From Ptychodera flava (lineage: Eukaryota > Hemichordata > Enteropneusta > Ptychoderidae), in assembly GCF_041260155.1 (NCBI RefSeq), contig NW_027248277.1:20399377-20463376 (forward strand): a stretch of 64,000 nucleotides of DNA, written 5' to 3'. Below are positions 34,903-45,679 of this stretch, piece after piece (positions within the stretch are counted from its first letter, which is position 1; every line of letters starts with the position of its first letter). The translations under genes were made by a program, and so were the position numbers. The notes beneath the pieces are model-generated. The model saw nothing but the letters and a program-made list of their open reading frames with translations, did no database searches and had not been told where the DNA came from.

Positions 34903-34943
34903 TATAAATGCCCTAGGGCACATTATATAAATGCCCTAGGGCA
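34903..34943. repeat. Short tandem duplication containing CCCTAGGG
   Basis: Two copies of TATAAATGCCCTAGGGCACA follow each other; each contains the 8-base palindrome CCCTAGGG inside TGCCCTAGGGCA. Confidence 0.75.
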
Positions 34944-36068
34944 CAGCAGATTTTGTGTTGCAGCTGGTTTCCGCTGTGTTACCAAATTTGAATATTAAAA
35001 TGTACCAGATGTCTACAGAATATGACATGTTCACTTTTGATTGGACAGTACTTTACTATGGCGCTGTCATTCGTTTCTGGAATTTTGGTGACCAAGGCTT
35101 TACGAGTAGATAAAACACCCTGAATTGAGCACTCTGATTGGTCAATCAACAGTAGATAGTTTTTAATTTCAGATATCGAACTAATATCACCTGCGCTTTG
35201 TGTTGTATGTTCAAACTCAGTCAAATAAAGCCCCAGTAGCTGAGAATGAGTAATGGTCCGATCTCAAAATATCCTCAGTTTTCCAAGAATTTTCTCCGAA
35301 ACAGACCCATTGGAGACTTAAACATGTATACGCTGTCATGAGTGTCAAAAGTGGCATATAAAATCAGACGTTTTAACATCATTTTAGATTTTCCGCCATT
35401 TTCAAAAACTAATCATATGACAGAGAAAATAAAGACTAAAACAACAAAATGTCAGCCATAGTAGGGTGAGCATTTCAGTGAACGGTATCTAGCTTGTTTC
35501 TGGTATAGTCACGATGTGTATATGCGGGAAATTCTTTATTTGTGTATTTTTCTGTTGGCACCATTTTATGAGTGTGGCACCCGTTTATTATTCAGCCTGT
35601 TAAAACATGTAGGCATGGTCCAAATCAGTGACCAGTGATACGTCTATACACGTCATTGAGTTAGCACATTAACACGAACCAATTCTGGTTTGAAAATAAA
35701 ATAATGAAAACAATGCATAAAATTGGCAGCTATTGGGGCTTTAAAACGCTTCTAAACGGTCTTAGGCAAAATACTGGCATAAAAGTTACGTTTGGTTTGT
35801 AAATCCATACAAATGTTCTCATACACATATTGCCATGTCAGAATGAGATGAACAATTGTATTTTTTTTATTTTTTTTGTTCTTGGTATAAAATATCTTTA
35901 CAACAACCACTTACAATGCTGGTTTGAAATTTGGCATGAAGGTTCCATTGAGTGGTAGTACCATAACTTACTCAGATTTTGTTTTTTATGAAAAAAATTA
36001 ATAAACATTGTAAAAGGATTTTCTTTATTATACCTACAGAAAGTAGAGTGTTAAAGTAGTAGAGTATT

Positions 36069-36752
36069 AAGGTTCCAAGACATGAAATTGAGTTTTTTAA
36101 GCCGACAATTTTCTAGCGGTAAATAAGCTCAGAACCCCCGTAAATTATATATTTTCGGAAACCCTAGATATAGGGAAACATTTTGGTTACCATAGTGTGA
36201 CCATTGTTAACATAACTATCACGTGACAGATAATTTGCATAACCTTTCAAAAATCAGTTTCCCCTATGTTCTGTTTCAATGCTATGAGATATTTAGCTGA
36301 AATTTGTGTGAGTGCAAGCTGTTCTAAATATCGTCCAAACAGTGTCTCAGAATTTTTTTAAACCTTCTTAAACAATTATGCCAGAAAAACGTCCAGAGCG
36401 GTGAATAATTTAGCCCTAGTTGATTTCTTTAACATTTTTCCTCAAATAAAAACTAAGCAAGATATAAAAAATCCGAGACAAACTTTTGAAGAGCACTGTG
36501 ACAGCTTGCATTCCAGAAAGAGTGGGTCAGATATTTAGAAGAATTGAGACAAAACATAAAGAAAACCGATTTTTGAAAGGTTATGCAAATTTCCTGTCAC
36601 GTGATAGTTATGTAAACAATGGTGACACTGTGATTACCCATACCTTCCCCTATATCTAGGCTTCCAGAAAATGTATTTATTACGGGGGTCTGAGCTTATT
36701 TACCACCAGTGAATCGATAGAATAAAGAGGTCAATTTCTTGTCTTGGAACCT
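36069..36752. mobile_element. Foldback element with ~210-300 bp inverted arms
   Basis: The left arm begins AAGGTTCCAAGACATGAAATT at 36,069; the right arm ends with its complement at ~36,752. Arms include the matching segments TAAATAAGCTCAGA(AC)CCCCGTAA, CACGTGACA and GCATAACCTTTCAAAAATC, and similarity continues weakly towards the centre (~36,410; GCAAGCTGT on both sides). No transposase frame and no clear target duplication were found. It is probably a non-autonomous DNA element in intron 1. Confidence 0.8.
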
Positions 36753-37053
36753 TGATTTGAAACTATTGTTTACGTTATGCAAATACGCACAGCCTGGCGT
36801 GAACGTGAGTGATTTGACAGCATCGTACCAATCACTATATGGTCACGTTATGAAAGCACCAAACTTGGCGCTTTCCCCCATGATTTAAAATACATTAAGT
36901 TGATGAAGCCTTAAACAACAACTTCCGCCGTAGTCCGTTTTGTAAATAAATTGCTTTTCCAGAATAAGCAACCACAAAGCTAGCACATATGCAAAATTTA
37001 GCCAAGGTGAATTTCCCTTTAAAGGTTTTCACAACTTGGTCATTTTTTCACAG

Positions 37054-37306
37054 ATATCAAGTCTATAGCAGATCTCGAATTTAAAGACTGGAAGACAAAG
37101 TTTGAGACCGGCTATCTGGCAGACGAAGAAAGACTTTTTGAAGTCCAAAAGAAGAAAACACAGCTAGAATCCAAGATTAAAACTAATGCAATTTTAAAGG
37201 ATGAAATAATAGACATTTACAAACTCGAAAAACAACGGATCATTGAGAAAAATAGCCCAGATTTAGTAAAAGAGTTATATGCAGCCTTAAAGAATTTAAG
37301 GGCAGA
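37054..37306 (+). CDS. NLR-like gene, exon 2: charged helical linker
   Basis: Acceptor tttttcacag|AT and donor GCAGA|GTGAGA. It encodes 84 codons rich in Lys/Glu (LEFKDWKTKFETGYLADEE, KKKTQLESKIKTNAILKDE), predicted mostly helical and possibly coiled coil. Phase 1 in and phase 2 out, compatible with exons 1 and 3. The frame would stop at the TGA that overlaps the donor, so splicing is needed to continue. Confidence 0.65.
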
Positions 37307-37359
37307 GTGAGAATCAATTGATGATGGTTCTTTACGGTTAATGTTAAGCTTTCTTTCAG

Positions 37360-37535
37360 AAGAAAACATGGACTTTTTTGGCAGAAATACAATTCAAGTT
37401 GCGTGGAGGACGTCTTGACAAGTCTTCTAATAACGCCAAAGATGAGATCACTTGCGGAGGACGGTGGGTTTACTGTCAGAATCAGACTGAAGATAGATCG
37501 GAAGGAGTTCCATTCTTCTAAAGAAACACTTCATG
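37360..37535 (+). CDS. NLR-like gene, exon 3: pre-NACHT segment
   Basis: Acceptor ttctttcag|AA (followed by AAG, a CAGAAG tandem acceptor) and donor CATG|GTAAGC. It encodes HGLFWQKYNSSCVEDVLTSL..ITPKMRSLAEDGGFTVRIRLKI, resembling the segment that precedes NACHT in animal NLRs (a YlssL..i..sP motif and an acidic/hydrophobic strand). The intron before it is only 53 bases. A NACHT P-loop should follow but does not. Confidence 0.6.
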
Positions 37536-37572
37536 GTAAGCTTACAAATAAAGACTCTTAGTCACTGTGGAG

Positions 37573-37763
37573 TTAAAGGTATACTATCACCTGTTCCAAT
37601 TTTGCCAAAGTTACCATAGAAAGAAGAATTATAACCAATCACAGATTTTAAGCGCGTGGCCGCTTTTTGAAAACAGCGCCCTCTCAGGGCATTTTGAATA
37701 CAATGGAACGCCCCTTTGACCATATATGGGCTATTTAGGTTATAGGTGACTGTATACCTTTAA
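37573..37763. mobile_element. MITE with 16-bp terminal repeats, TTAA flanked
   Basis: AGGTATACTATCACCT at 37,577 and its near-exact inverse AGGTGACTGTATACCT ending at 37,759, each bounded by TTAA. The 183-base body has no coding capacity. TTAA duplications are typical of piggyBac-type insertion, but the termini are not ones I recognise. Confidence 0.75.
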
Positions 37764-37862
37764 GGACTTAAACTAAGTTACGACTTGAAAATCGAACAAA
37801 TATAATAATTTGTGTATTCCATGCGCACCTTGTGGTAATTATGGTAATTTACATGTTATTTA

Positions 37863-38750
37863 TTAAAGTGGCACTCCCGCTTGGTAACATTTTTAAAGCT
37901 CATTTTTAATGCCAACGGGCGATATTTGACGTGACGACTGCGCGCGGATCACGAGATATCGATAAAAACATGTCCTCAAAAAAGTAAAAGTTTGAATTCC
38001 GGTGGCCCACCTAAATTCAGCTTCCGAACATTGAACGTTAGGTACTGGGGCCATTGTCAACTAAGCTAAGGAGTACGAGTCTATGCTTTCGCTGCTATAT
38101 GCCACAGTACCACTCGCGTTGGTGATCGGTCATGCCCCCTGGGGGAAAGCCGAGTCTTACTGACTCTGAGAAAAAACGGAAAACAAAGTTTGCTGATTCC
38201 ACCAGATTTCGCATAGGTGACTAGCACAGTTACGTGCGGTTGATACATAGCGGCAGCCGAGTGGTATGCATAGACGCATACCGCGCGCGCGGCGTACTGT
38301 GTGGCAGACGACAAAATGTAGCCATCGGAGACGGCTAATATTTGACACATAAAAACTGATGTTTATGTGGTATTGGTTAAAAACATAGTACAACTGATTT
38401 AGAATAATGAAAACGACAAAAACAAAGGAGAAGTTTTACAAAACTTACCTGAGGTAATGGCATATTGCTGTATATAAAGTCTTTGCAGTGGGAAGTAAAT
38501 TAATTGCGTCGTTCGAACTTTTTGTCGACTCCCTAGAATATCGTCAATCAACACAACAACAAACCTTCGAGGGATTTCGGATCAAAATCAGAAACGATCG
38601 TAAAACTTCGGGATGTGAAAAATACGCTCGGGAAATGACATGTTTTTATCTATATCTCGCGATTCGCGCGCAGTCGCCACGTCAAATATCGACTGTTGGC
38701 ATTGAAAAAATGTGTTTTAAAAATGTTACCAAGTGGGAGTGCTTCTTTAA
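37863..38750. mobile_element. MITE with ~110-bp terminal inverted repeats, TTAA flanked
   Basis: The left arm (37,867-37,978; AG.GGCACTCCCGCTTGGTAA, ATATTTGACGTG.CGACTGCGCGCG, GATAAAAACATGTC) is repeated in inverse at 38,636-38,746 at roughly 85% identity by eye. TTAA lies at both outer edges. Open frames inside (38,081-38,393; 38,488-38,784) show no transposase motif. It is unrelated in sequence to the smaller TTAA element 100 bases upstream. Confidence 0.82.
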
Positions 38751-38980
38751 TCTACCCCTTCAATGTATTCGTCAAAGTAACTGATTAATGATAGGCTTAG
38801 ATAGGGAAAGTAATTTTGGCATGTAAACGAGATAAGCTAATTGTTGCCTCATGTACCATGTCGGTAACTATATAACTTACATAATTGATAAAAAAAATGC
38901 CTAATGTAGATTTTTCAAGTTGCAAATGTTTACTTAATTTTTGTTAAAGAACAATAATATCGTATTTCTACTCAAAAACA

Positions 38981-39084
38981 GGAGGATATCGACTCGATTT
39001 TGGTACAATACGCTCCATATAGCACTCGCCTATCGATTCGTACTATATGTCGCCCATTGTACCAAAATCTCGTGAATACCCTCC
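38981..39084 (-). repeat. Palindrome P4, decayed, same cap on the - strand
   Basis: Arms of ~44 bases (..GATTTTGGTACAAT..CCATATAG and inverse) flank CTCGCCTATCGATTCG (39,025-39,040). On the - strand this reads CGAATCGATAGGCGAG, the P2/P3 cap with two CpG-type transitions and one extra loop base. The stem also contains CTCG facing CTCG, that is CGAG opposite CGAG on the - strand. It lies in intron 3 of the NLR-like gene. Confidence 0.7.
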
Positions 39085-39579
39085 CGCGGTAGGGTTTATT
39101 GCTTAAATTAATTACGATGTTAACATATCAATAAAGGAGGTCAAGCTGTTTTAGTTATGCGCTATGCGCCTATTTTCTTCCAAATAGATGCAGATTGATG
39201 TCTTTGTTTTTTTCCACAAAAAACTGCAGCTCTTTTACATAATTTGTTTTCATAAAATTTACTGGAACTTTGATTGGAATTTTGACAACACTATTTAAAG
39301 CCGAGGTCTTAAAAAGTCGAACAATGAAATATTATGAAGAGAACAGTAATTCGCTATACTCGGACTGTAAACGACTTATTTTCGACAAAAGAGAATAAAT
39401 TTATCATAGTTATTTAAAAGGTTTGCAATTTTGCCTTTTATCGGTAAAGTTTACTGAAGAGCAGTATGCACTTTGAAGTGTTTATCATGGATACGTGAAA
39501 CGCGATGTCGAAATAAACATCACATCAATGTGACTTTCTTAACTATGAAAGGTATCGAGTACTAAGGAAATAATCCTAA

Positions 39580-41239
39580 GGGACGGACCATTAGATCTTG
39601 GGAGGGGGGTGGTCAAAAACAGGAAAAAAAATTTCAGAGCAGAAAGTTAGGAAAAAAAAATCTTCAAACTAGTTTGCAAAATAAAAAAAAGAAGACAAAG
39701 GCGTAAAAAAAAATTTGCAAAAGTCTTTAAAATTTTGAATTTTTTTTAGATTTTACCGACAGAAAGCAACTTTCTGTATTTTTAGTACATCCTCCAGGTA
39801 CATTTTTAATTTTAATTTATACATTTAGAGTGACTGTATCCCTTATACTGGAAGTTGTGATTATCTTATCTTTTCAGGGCTTTTGTATTCTGATCACTTG
39901 AAAATTATGAAATTATAGAGCCTGTTTTCTACTTGTTTCCTGTACAATCCTGCGTACAAACCAAGCAGGTACACTGGGTAAAACATTGAAACTATGGTAT
40001 GGTTGTCAAGACAGAAAGTTGTATTTGCCTTTTAAGATCAAGGTAAACAGATGCAGGCCACATCAGTTTCATTTTTTTCAAAGCATTTTATTGCAATGAT
40101 GAATGAAAGAATGGGTGAACAAGTAGAAACACGTCAATAATGATAAACAACATATCAAGTCATTATGTATTATTTTGCTTTTAAAGGCATTTTCAATTCT
40201 TTTTTCTCAAAAAACAGCCTCAAAAAACAACATCAACACATGTTTTAACATTCAACAATACACTACGTAGAATGCCATCTATCCAACAAATCCCAACACA
40301 AAAACATACAAAAGGGTTGAACTTTGAAAGTTTCTCGATAGCAAATACTGAATAAATCTGCATGAATAATCGTTTTTGTGTAGCAAATTTCAAAGAAATT
40401 GGACAAGCCCTTTCAGAGAATACAGATTTTTTGACCATGAATGGCATAAATTGCCCTAAAAAGACAAATATTGAAATTTCAACACATCTATACACATCCA
40501 ATCAATTTGGACATGCTGCCACAGAGAAATAGATGTTTTGATCAAAAAAGGGCAGCAATTGCTCTAAAAACAGAAATATGCAAATTTAACTATATTATTT
40601 AGCTTATTTTAGCTTCTCAGCCTGTCAAAATCAATTGTAAATCATAAGATATGCATGATGTTTGGTGGGGTGAATGAAGGCATTTCACCACGCAGTAGAA
40701 AGGGAAGCCAGGAAACCAAAATAGTCAATTTTCAAAACTATAGGAAGCTACTGAGGAGCAAGACGACCATGTTTCAGAGGAAGATGTGTAATCCGAAAAA
40801 ATGCTCCCAAAGTGCCACCAAAAAAACACCATTTTTATCTCTATTTTTCAAAAGCTCCAACAGCAGGAGGGGGACCATCCCTCTCCTGACCTCCCCCCGC
40901 AAAAATACTCCCCAAGTGCCACCAAATAACACCATTTTAATCTCTATTTTTCAAAAGTTCCAACAGCAGCAGGGGGACACCCCTCTCCTGACCTCCCCCC
41001 TCCCGTGACTGCTTGCGTGGCCGCTTGTGGTGCTTGGCACCACATCTTTGCCCTCTTTATCTTCAGACAGTGATGAACTAAAAAAAATTATAAATGTGAA
41101 AATTTACTCTGAAAAAAAAATTTGCACAGCTAATCTCAATCGGAAAAAAAAATTCAGAAATTTACAATAGTAAAAAAAAAATTCACAATTTCATTGTGAC
41201 CACCCCCCTCCCCCCTCCCAAGGTCTAATGGTCCATCCC
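39580..41239. mobile_element. Non-autonomous DNA transposon, 1.66 kb, TAA target duplication (Harbinger-like)
   Basis: GGGACGGACCATTAGATC...GGGAGGGGGGTGGTC at 39,580 is inverted at the right end (GACCACCCCCC...AAGGTCTAATGGTCCATCCC, ending 41,239). TAA flanks both sides (39,577-39,579 and 41,240-41,242). A 3-base TWA target and GGG ends suit PIF/Harbinger, but no transposase or Myb-like frame is visible. Inside are two diverged ~110-base copies near 40,380-40,590 and two near 40,800-41,000. Confidence 0.75.
40800..41005. repeat. ~105-bp tandem duplication inside the Harbinger-like element
   Basis: Two copies of gtgccaccaaa..acaccattttta...tctctatttttcaaaag.tccaacagcag.agggggac, each ending in ctctcctgacctccccc. 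The long open frame across it only reflects this duplication. Confidence 0.8.
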
Positions 41240-41513
41240 TAAGTACCTTACACTGCATAAAAACCCTATAATACTTACTGTATAAACATGGATTATTGCC
41301 TGTATTTTAGCTGAAGAGTGCATATTCATGAGATTCATGAGATATCCCATATCTGTACATCAGCCAGATATTGTAAGGTCTGGGCGAATGGAAAAATCCT
41401 GGCAATGTATAATTACACTATTCAACTTGCCCATAATATACTTAACATTCACTGAGGACAAACGTGAGATTCATTTCAGACATTATGAACTCCAAACACC
41501 TCATGCAATCAAT

Positions 41514-41515
<2 letters not shown>

Positions 41516-41591
<76 letters not shown>

Positions 41592-41592
41592 A

Positions 41593-41659
<67 letters not shown>

Positions 41660-41660
41660 T
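41516..41660. repeat. (TC)n-(TA)n microsatellite
   Basis: About 36 TC dinucleotides (41,516-41,587) followed by ~30 TA dinucleotides, in the last intron of the NLR-like gene. Confidence 0.95.
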
Positions 41661-41895
41661 TAAGTCATTATTTCACACAACGCTCTCGCCTGAAATACTT
41701 CATAACACCATAGCTGTAAAATCCATTTTGCACAATGCGCATGTATCGAAACACATCATACGTTTCAAGTGATCGAATGCATGACAATGATCTACTTGAG
41801 TTACTCGTCAATTAATGACTTCTAATGTTTTACTCTAAGACACTTTGTATTTATATCAAAAATCATGTTTGTTTATCAAATGCATCTATCTACAG

Positions 41896-44800
41896 ATATG
41901 CATGCCGTGTACACTCGCTGGAAGAAGACCTACAGCAGGATGTTGGCTTACAATATATGGGAAATGTATATCCTGAATCATGTACATGAAAATCAGGTTG
42001 TGTACTTAATACAACAGTCAAGATTTCACCCAATTTGAGTGAGTTGAGAGATGAGTTTTTCTTTCCCTCATTTGTATCCTACTGGTATGAAAATATGTAC
42101 AATTTACCATCGACTTTGACAGAGGCAACTGAATATGCAATCAAACACCATGTACAATTGTATTGTAAGGAACATAAGCTTGAGGTTGGGAATATTTTGG
42201 GTGTAGTGCAGGATAGGCTCTACGAAATTGGAAAGCAAGCATTTGATAACTATCCTCAGACACCAACATCCTTTATTAAGCTTAATGATTCCTGTGACGA
42301 TCCTTTTTTGTTTGACTTGTTAGATGGAGTGAAACGATACCACATCTTGTGTTTCTTTAAAAGGCCCCTCCGTTCAGTATATATTTGGCGTCAGCACATA
42401 TACTTTTATGCTATGGCATTGTATCTGACCAAAACCAAGAATGCTCTAATGAGAAAGGCTACTTTCGAAAAGTGTGTAAAATCAGTACCAACCGTACTTC
42501 TCTTTGTTGCTGGTATTCTCAAGGAGAAAGCAGCATTCTTCTTCATTCTTTCACATATACTATCAGCAAGGCATATCCCGTGAACATAGAGCTGCTATCT
42601 CTTCTAGGATGTTGCCTCTTAGAATCTAAGAATTCTAAAAAGTTCATTGGCATTGTCAAGCATCTTATGAAATCACAGAGATTAGATTTGTCAAACGACG
42701 AGTTTGACAACACTTCTCATTATGGTCTGAAGGCCATAGCATCAGTATTACAACAGATCTCACTCATTGAGAAAGTGGTGTTGGTAGGTCAAGATGAAGA
42801 AGGAAACATATCAGGCAGCTTTAAGAACTGTTTGAAATTTCATGTTGATAATCCAAACTATGATGTTGAATTCCATGTTAAAGAAATGGCGGAGTTAATA
42901 ATAGTTGCTAGATATATCAATTTCTATGAGCTGTTAATCGCCCGAAAGTCAGATGAAAACCGTAGCGAGACTACCTTACGCTCTATTACTATCAAAGCAA
43001 CTGAAGCCATGAGATACAATGAATCGCATAAAACCGGAGAAATGCTTGTCAGGGCGCTAGCATTATGTCAAACTCTAAAAACTCTCCATTTAAGTGGATT
43101 CCAGAACAAATTTGTCGAAATATTATTTCTCAAACTGAAGATGAAATGTAAACCACTCTCAGTAACCAGGATAGAATTGCCCAATAATAAATTGGATAAC
43201 TCTTCTGTACAAGTCGTATTGGATGCTATAAAGTTTGTCCCATATCTAGAACAATTAGATGTCAGAAACAACAACATAAATTTCAGGGGAAGTGTAGCAC
43301 TATTACCTTTGGCTGATAAGGTCAGCATCCTTTCAGATAATAATGCAGTGGAGGAAGGTTTTAACAGTCTGCTTGGATATAAAGCTATGTCAGAACAGAT
43401 TGGTGACTTGAAACCATATACGGCAGAAATTAAGACCATTGATGACATCAGAAAGTTCCAGGGTAAATCAGTGCACGTGACACGATTAAAGATACCTAAA
43501 TCGTCGACTACAACCGATATCGTCGGCGCAATGTTTTCAAAATTGGCATTATTTACACATCTGAAAGATGTAGATTTCAGTGAGTGTGGTATAACTGAAA
43601 AAAATGCTAGGGTACTTGCTGATATGTTTGAATCTTTGTGTAACTTGGAATATGTCGATCTTAGTTCAAATAACATCGGAGACGATGGTGTAAACTATGT
43701 TGCAAAGAAATTAGAGTAGTTGAGAAACATTAAATACGTAGATTTCAGCAAAACCAACATAACTTTAAGAGGAATAGAAGATTTATATAATGCTACTGAA
43801 ATTTAACAACGTGAAAAGATAATTGTTGCTCATAACTTGACAGGATTAGTTTATGTCTTGCCGTACATTAAACACAAATTGACTTCATTTCCTATGGATA
43901 TTAATCTGCAGGCAGATAGAGTCTCACTTGACAAGTTATCTTTCATCACAGAATTAAACAAAGTTGCTAAGACACTAAGAGTAAGCAAACAGTGGGAAAG
44001 AAAGGAGTTTGAATCCTTTTGCCATGGCGTGAGTGTTCTCTATATGTTAGAGTACCTTAATCTTGATCGTGGAAACATTGGAGAAGTAGGCACGGAGAGT
44101 TTGAGTAAGGCTGTGAGGTTGTTACCAAAGCTTAAATATCTGTCTCTGAGTCATAACAGAATAGGGGATCACACTGCAAAGATTATTTGCAGTGGAGTTA
44201 GTAACCAGAACGAGCTTGGTCACCTTGATCTTAGTCACAATGATATCAAAGAGAATGGTGCTGAGAGTGTGGTTAGCAGCATACATGGCTTAAAATGGCT
44301 GAGGCACCTAGATCTCAGTCATAACAAGATTGGAAGTCATGGTGCAGAGATGCTAGGCAGGAAAATTAATAATCTGCACCATTTGAACCTTGGTAATAAT
44401 AATATAGGAGCTGCTGGTGTGAAAGGTTTATGCATAGGTTTAGGAGAAATGACTTGGCTCAGACATTTAGATCTCAGCCATAATGATGTTGGGGATGTTG
44501 GGACTGAAAGCTTGGTCAGTGTCACTAAGAAACTTACTAGGTTGAGACATCTTGTACTGAGTCACAACAACATTTCAGGTGTTGGTGCAAAGAAGTTAAC
44601 TGAAGGAATAGAGAAGCTGACTTTGCTTAAGCGCCTTGATCTGAGTTATAACAATCTCAAAGTTGACGGTACGCAGAGTATTATGACACCATTAGAGAAT
44701 ATGAAGCAGCTTAGACGTCTAGATTTGAGTCATAGTGACATTAAAGATGACGGTGCATGGGTCGTGAGGAAGGGCATTGTCAAAGCTAAGTGGCTGAGGC

Positions 44801-45624
44801 ACTTAGGTTTGAGTCATAACAAAATAGGGGATGTCGGAGCAGGTAGCATCAGCGCAGAGGTCGTAAAATTGACACAAATTGAGCACTTCGATCTCAGTCA
44901 CAACAGAATCAGAGATAGTGTCGCAGAGAGATTATGTGAGGTGATTGTGAGTATGGCTAATGCAATGAAAAATCACGGAAGTAGCAAAGGTAACAAAGTT
45001 ACAAATTTGGACCTGAGTCACAACCTGATCACAGACTCTGGTGCCAAACTTCTGAAGTCAACGGTGCAAAATTGTGATGTGGCCCCATCTGTTGATTTAC
45101 GTTGTTATAGAGTGCATAATTTAGAACAGTATCTCAGTACAAAATCTCCAGGGAAATCTGATAAACCAAACGCACTTGAAGCAATGGTCCTCCCATCACC
45201 TCTGAGGCCAAAACCTTTTACCGGGAGCCAAGCCAGCCAATCCTATTTAGGATCAAGTGATTCTGCTTACCACTCTGATTTAGCGTCACGTGATTCAGCT
45301 AGTCGTTCCGATTTAGAACAGCGCGAAGCGGCTAGCGGTTCCTATTTAGAAGTGGATGATTCAGTCAGCAATGCCGACTTAGTACTGGGTGATTCGGCCA
45401 GTTGTTGGCATTTAGGGCCAGGTGGTTGGGCAAGCTGTTCTGATTTAGTACCAGGTGATATGGCTAGCCAATCGGATTCCGTTCTGGATTATTCAGCCAG
45501 TCGTTCAGATGTAGTACAAGGTGATTCAGCTAGCAGTTCCGATTTAGCATTAGGTGATTCAGCCAGCCATCTGGATTCTTCTCCCATTGACAGTGACTCC
45601 ACCAATAGTTCTGTAGAGATGTAG
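41896..45624 (+). pseudogene. Large last exon: NACHT-end/winged helix, LRRs and repeat tail (broken)
   Basis: Acceptor ctatctacag|AT joins exon 3 in phase (G|AT). First frame to ~42,029: MHAVYTRWKKTYSRMLAYN..QQSRFHP. Second frame 42,032-~42,570: NLSELRDEFFFPSFVSYWYEN, then LPSTLTEATEYAIKHH..GKQAFDN (winged helix) and VLLFVAGILKE. Third frame to 45,624: RI-type LRRs with the LRHLDLSHNKIG..GAE consensus. Each shift is explained by one missing base. In the third frame TAG at 43,717-43,719 (KKLE*LRN) and TAA at 43,804-43,806 (TEI*QREK) each replace what is plausibly a Gln codon (CAG, CAA). From 43,837 on, 595 residues remain open, with 12 regular LRRs and the 11-residue tail. P-loop and Walker B are absent. 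Confidence 0.8.
45226..45600 (+). repeat. 33-bp minisatellite coding an 11-residue Ser/Asp repeat
   Basis: About 11 copies of a DSASxSDLxxG-type undecapeptide at the C-terminus of the LRR protein, for example DSASRSDLEQR, DSVSNADLVLG, DSASSSDLALG. Copies diverge in sequence but keep the exact 11-residue spacing and the frame. Confidence 0.9.
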
Positions 45625-45667
45625 GAACTAAAAGATTGGCCATTGATAAGACATATATTTGCATTCA

Positions 45668-45673
45668 AATAAA
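45668..45673 (+). terminator. Polyadenylation signal AATAAA of the NLR-like gene
   Basis: AATAAA lies 44 bases after the TAG stop at 45,622-45,624. Confidence 0.6.
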
Positions 45674-45679
45674 CCAGAG

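Larger units (their letters stand above)
33592..45624 (+). pseudogene. DED-NLR-LRR innate immune receptor-like gene (probable pseudogene)
   Basis: Gene model from phase-compatible exons: 33,592-33,883, 37,054-37,306, 37,360-37,535, and a large last exon from 41,896. Exon 1 encodes a death effector domain, exon 2 a charged helical linker, exon 3 a KYNSSCVEDVLTSL..ITP segment like those preceding NACHT domains. The last exon encodes the end of NACHT and the winged-helix region, ~18 RI-type LRRs and an 11-residue repeat tail. By family knowledge such proteins are cytosolic sensors that oligomerise through NACHT and signal through DED to caspase-8-type proteases. Not seen here: a P-loop or Walker B, which should lie between exons 3 and 4. 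Breaks: frameshifts near 42,030 and 42,570, TAG at 43,717 and TAA at 43,804. The splice phases all agree (1, 2, 1), so the model is real even if the gene is dead. Base errors in the assembly are the alternative. Confidence 0.75.

Noticed and set aside
40655..41008. 117-codon frame inside the Harbinger-like element
   Set aside because: It arises from a ~105-bp tandem duplication; no transposase residues, and the second half repeats the first.
42385..42580. Start of the 444-codon frame beginning at 42,385
   Set aside because: Its first ~65 codons overlap the real winged-helix frame out of phase; true coding in this frame begins only near 42,570 after the frameshift.
43068..43676. 202-codon - strand frame
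   Set aside because: Shadow of the LRR-coding + strand; LRR codon bias commonly leaves the opposite strand open.
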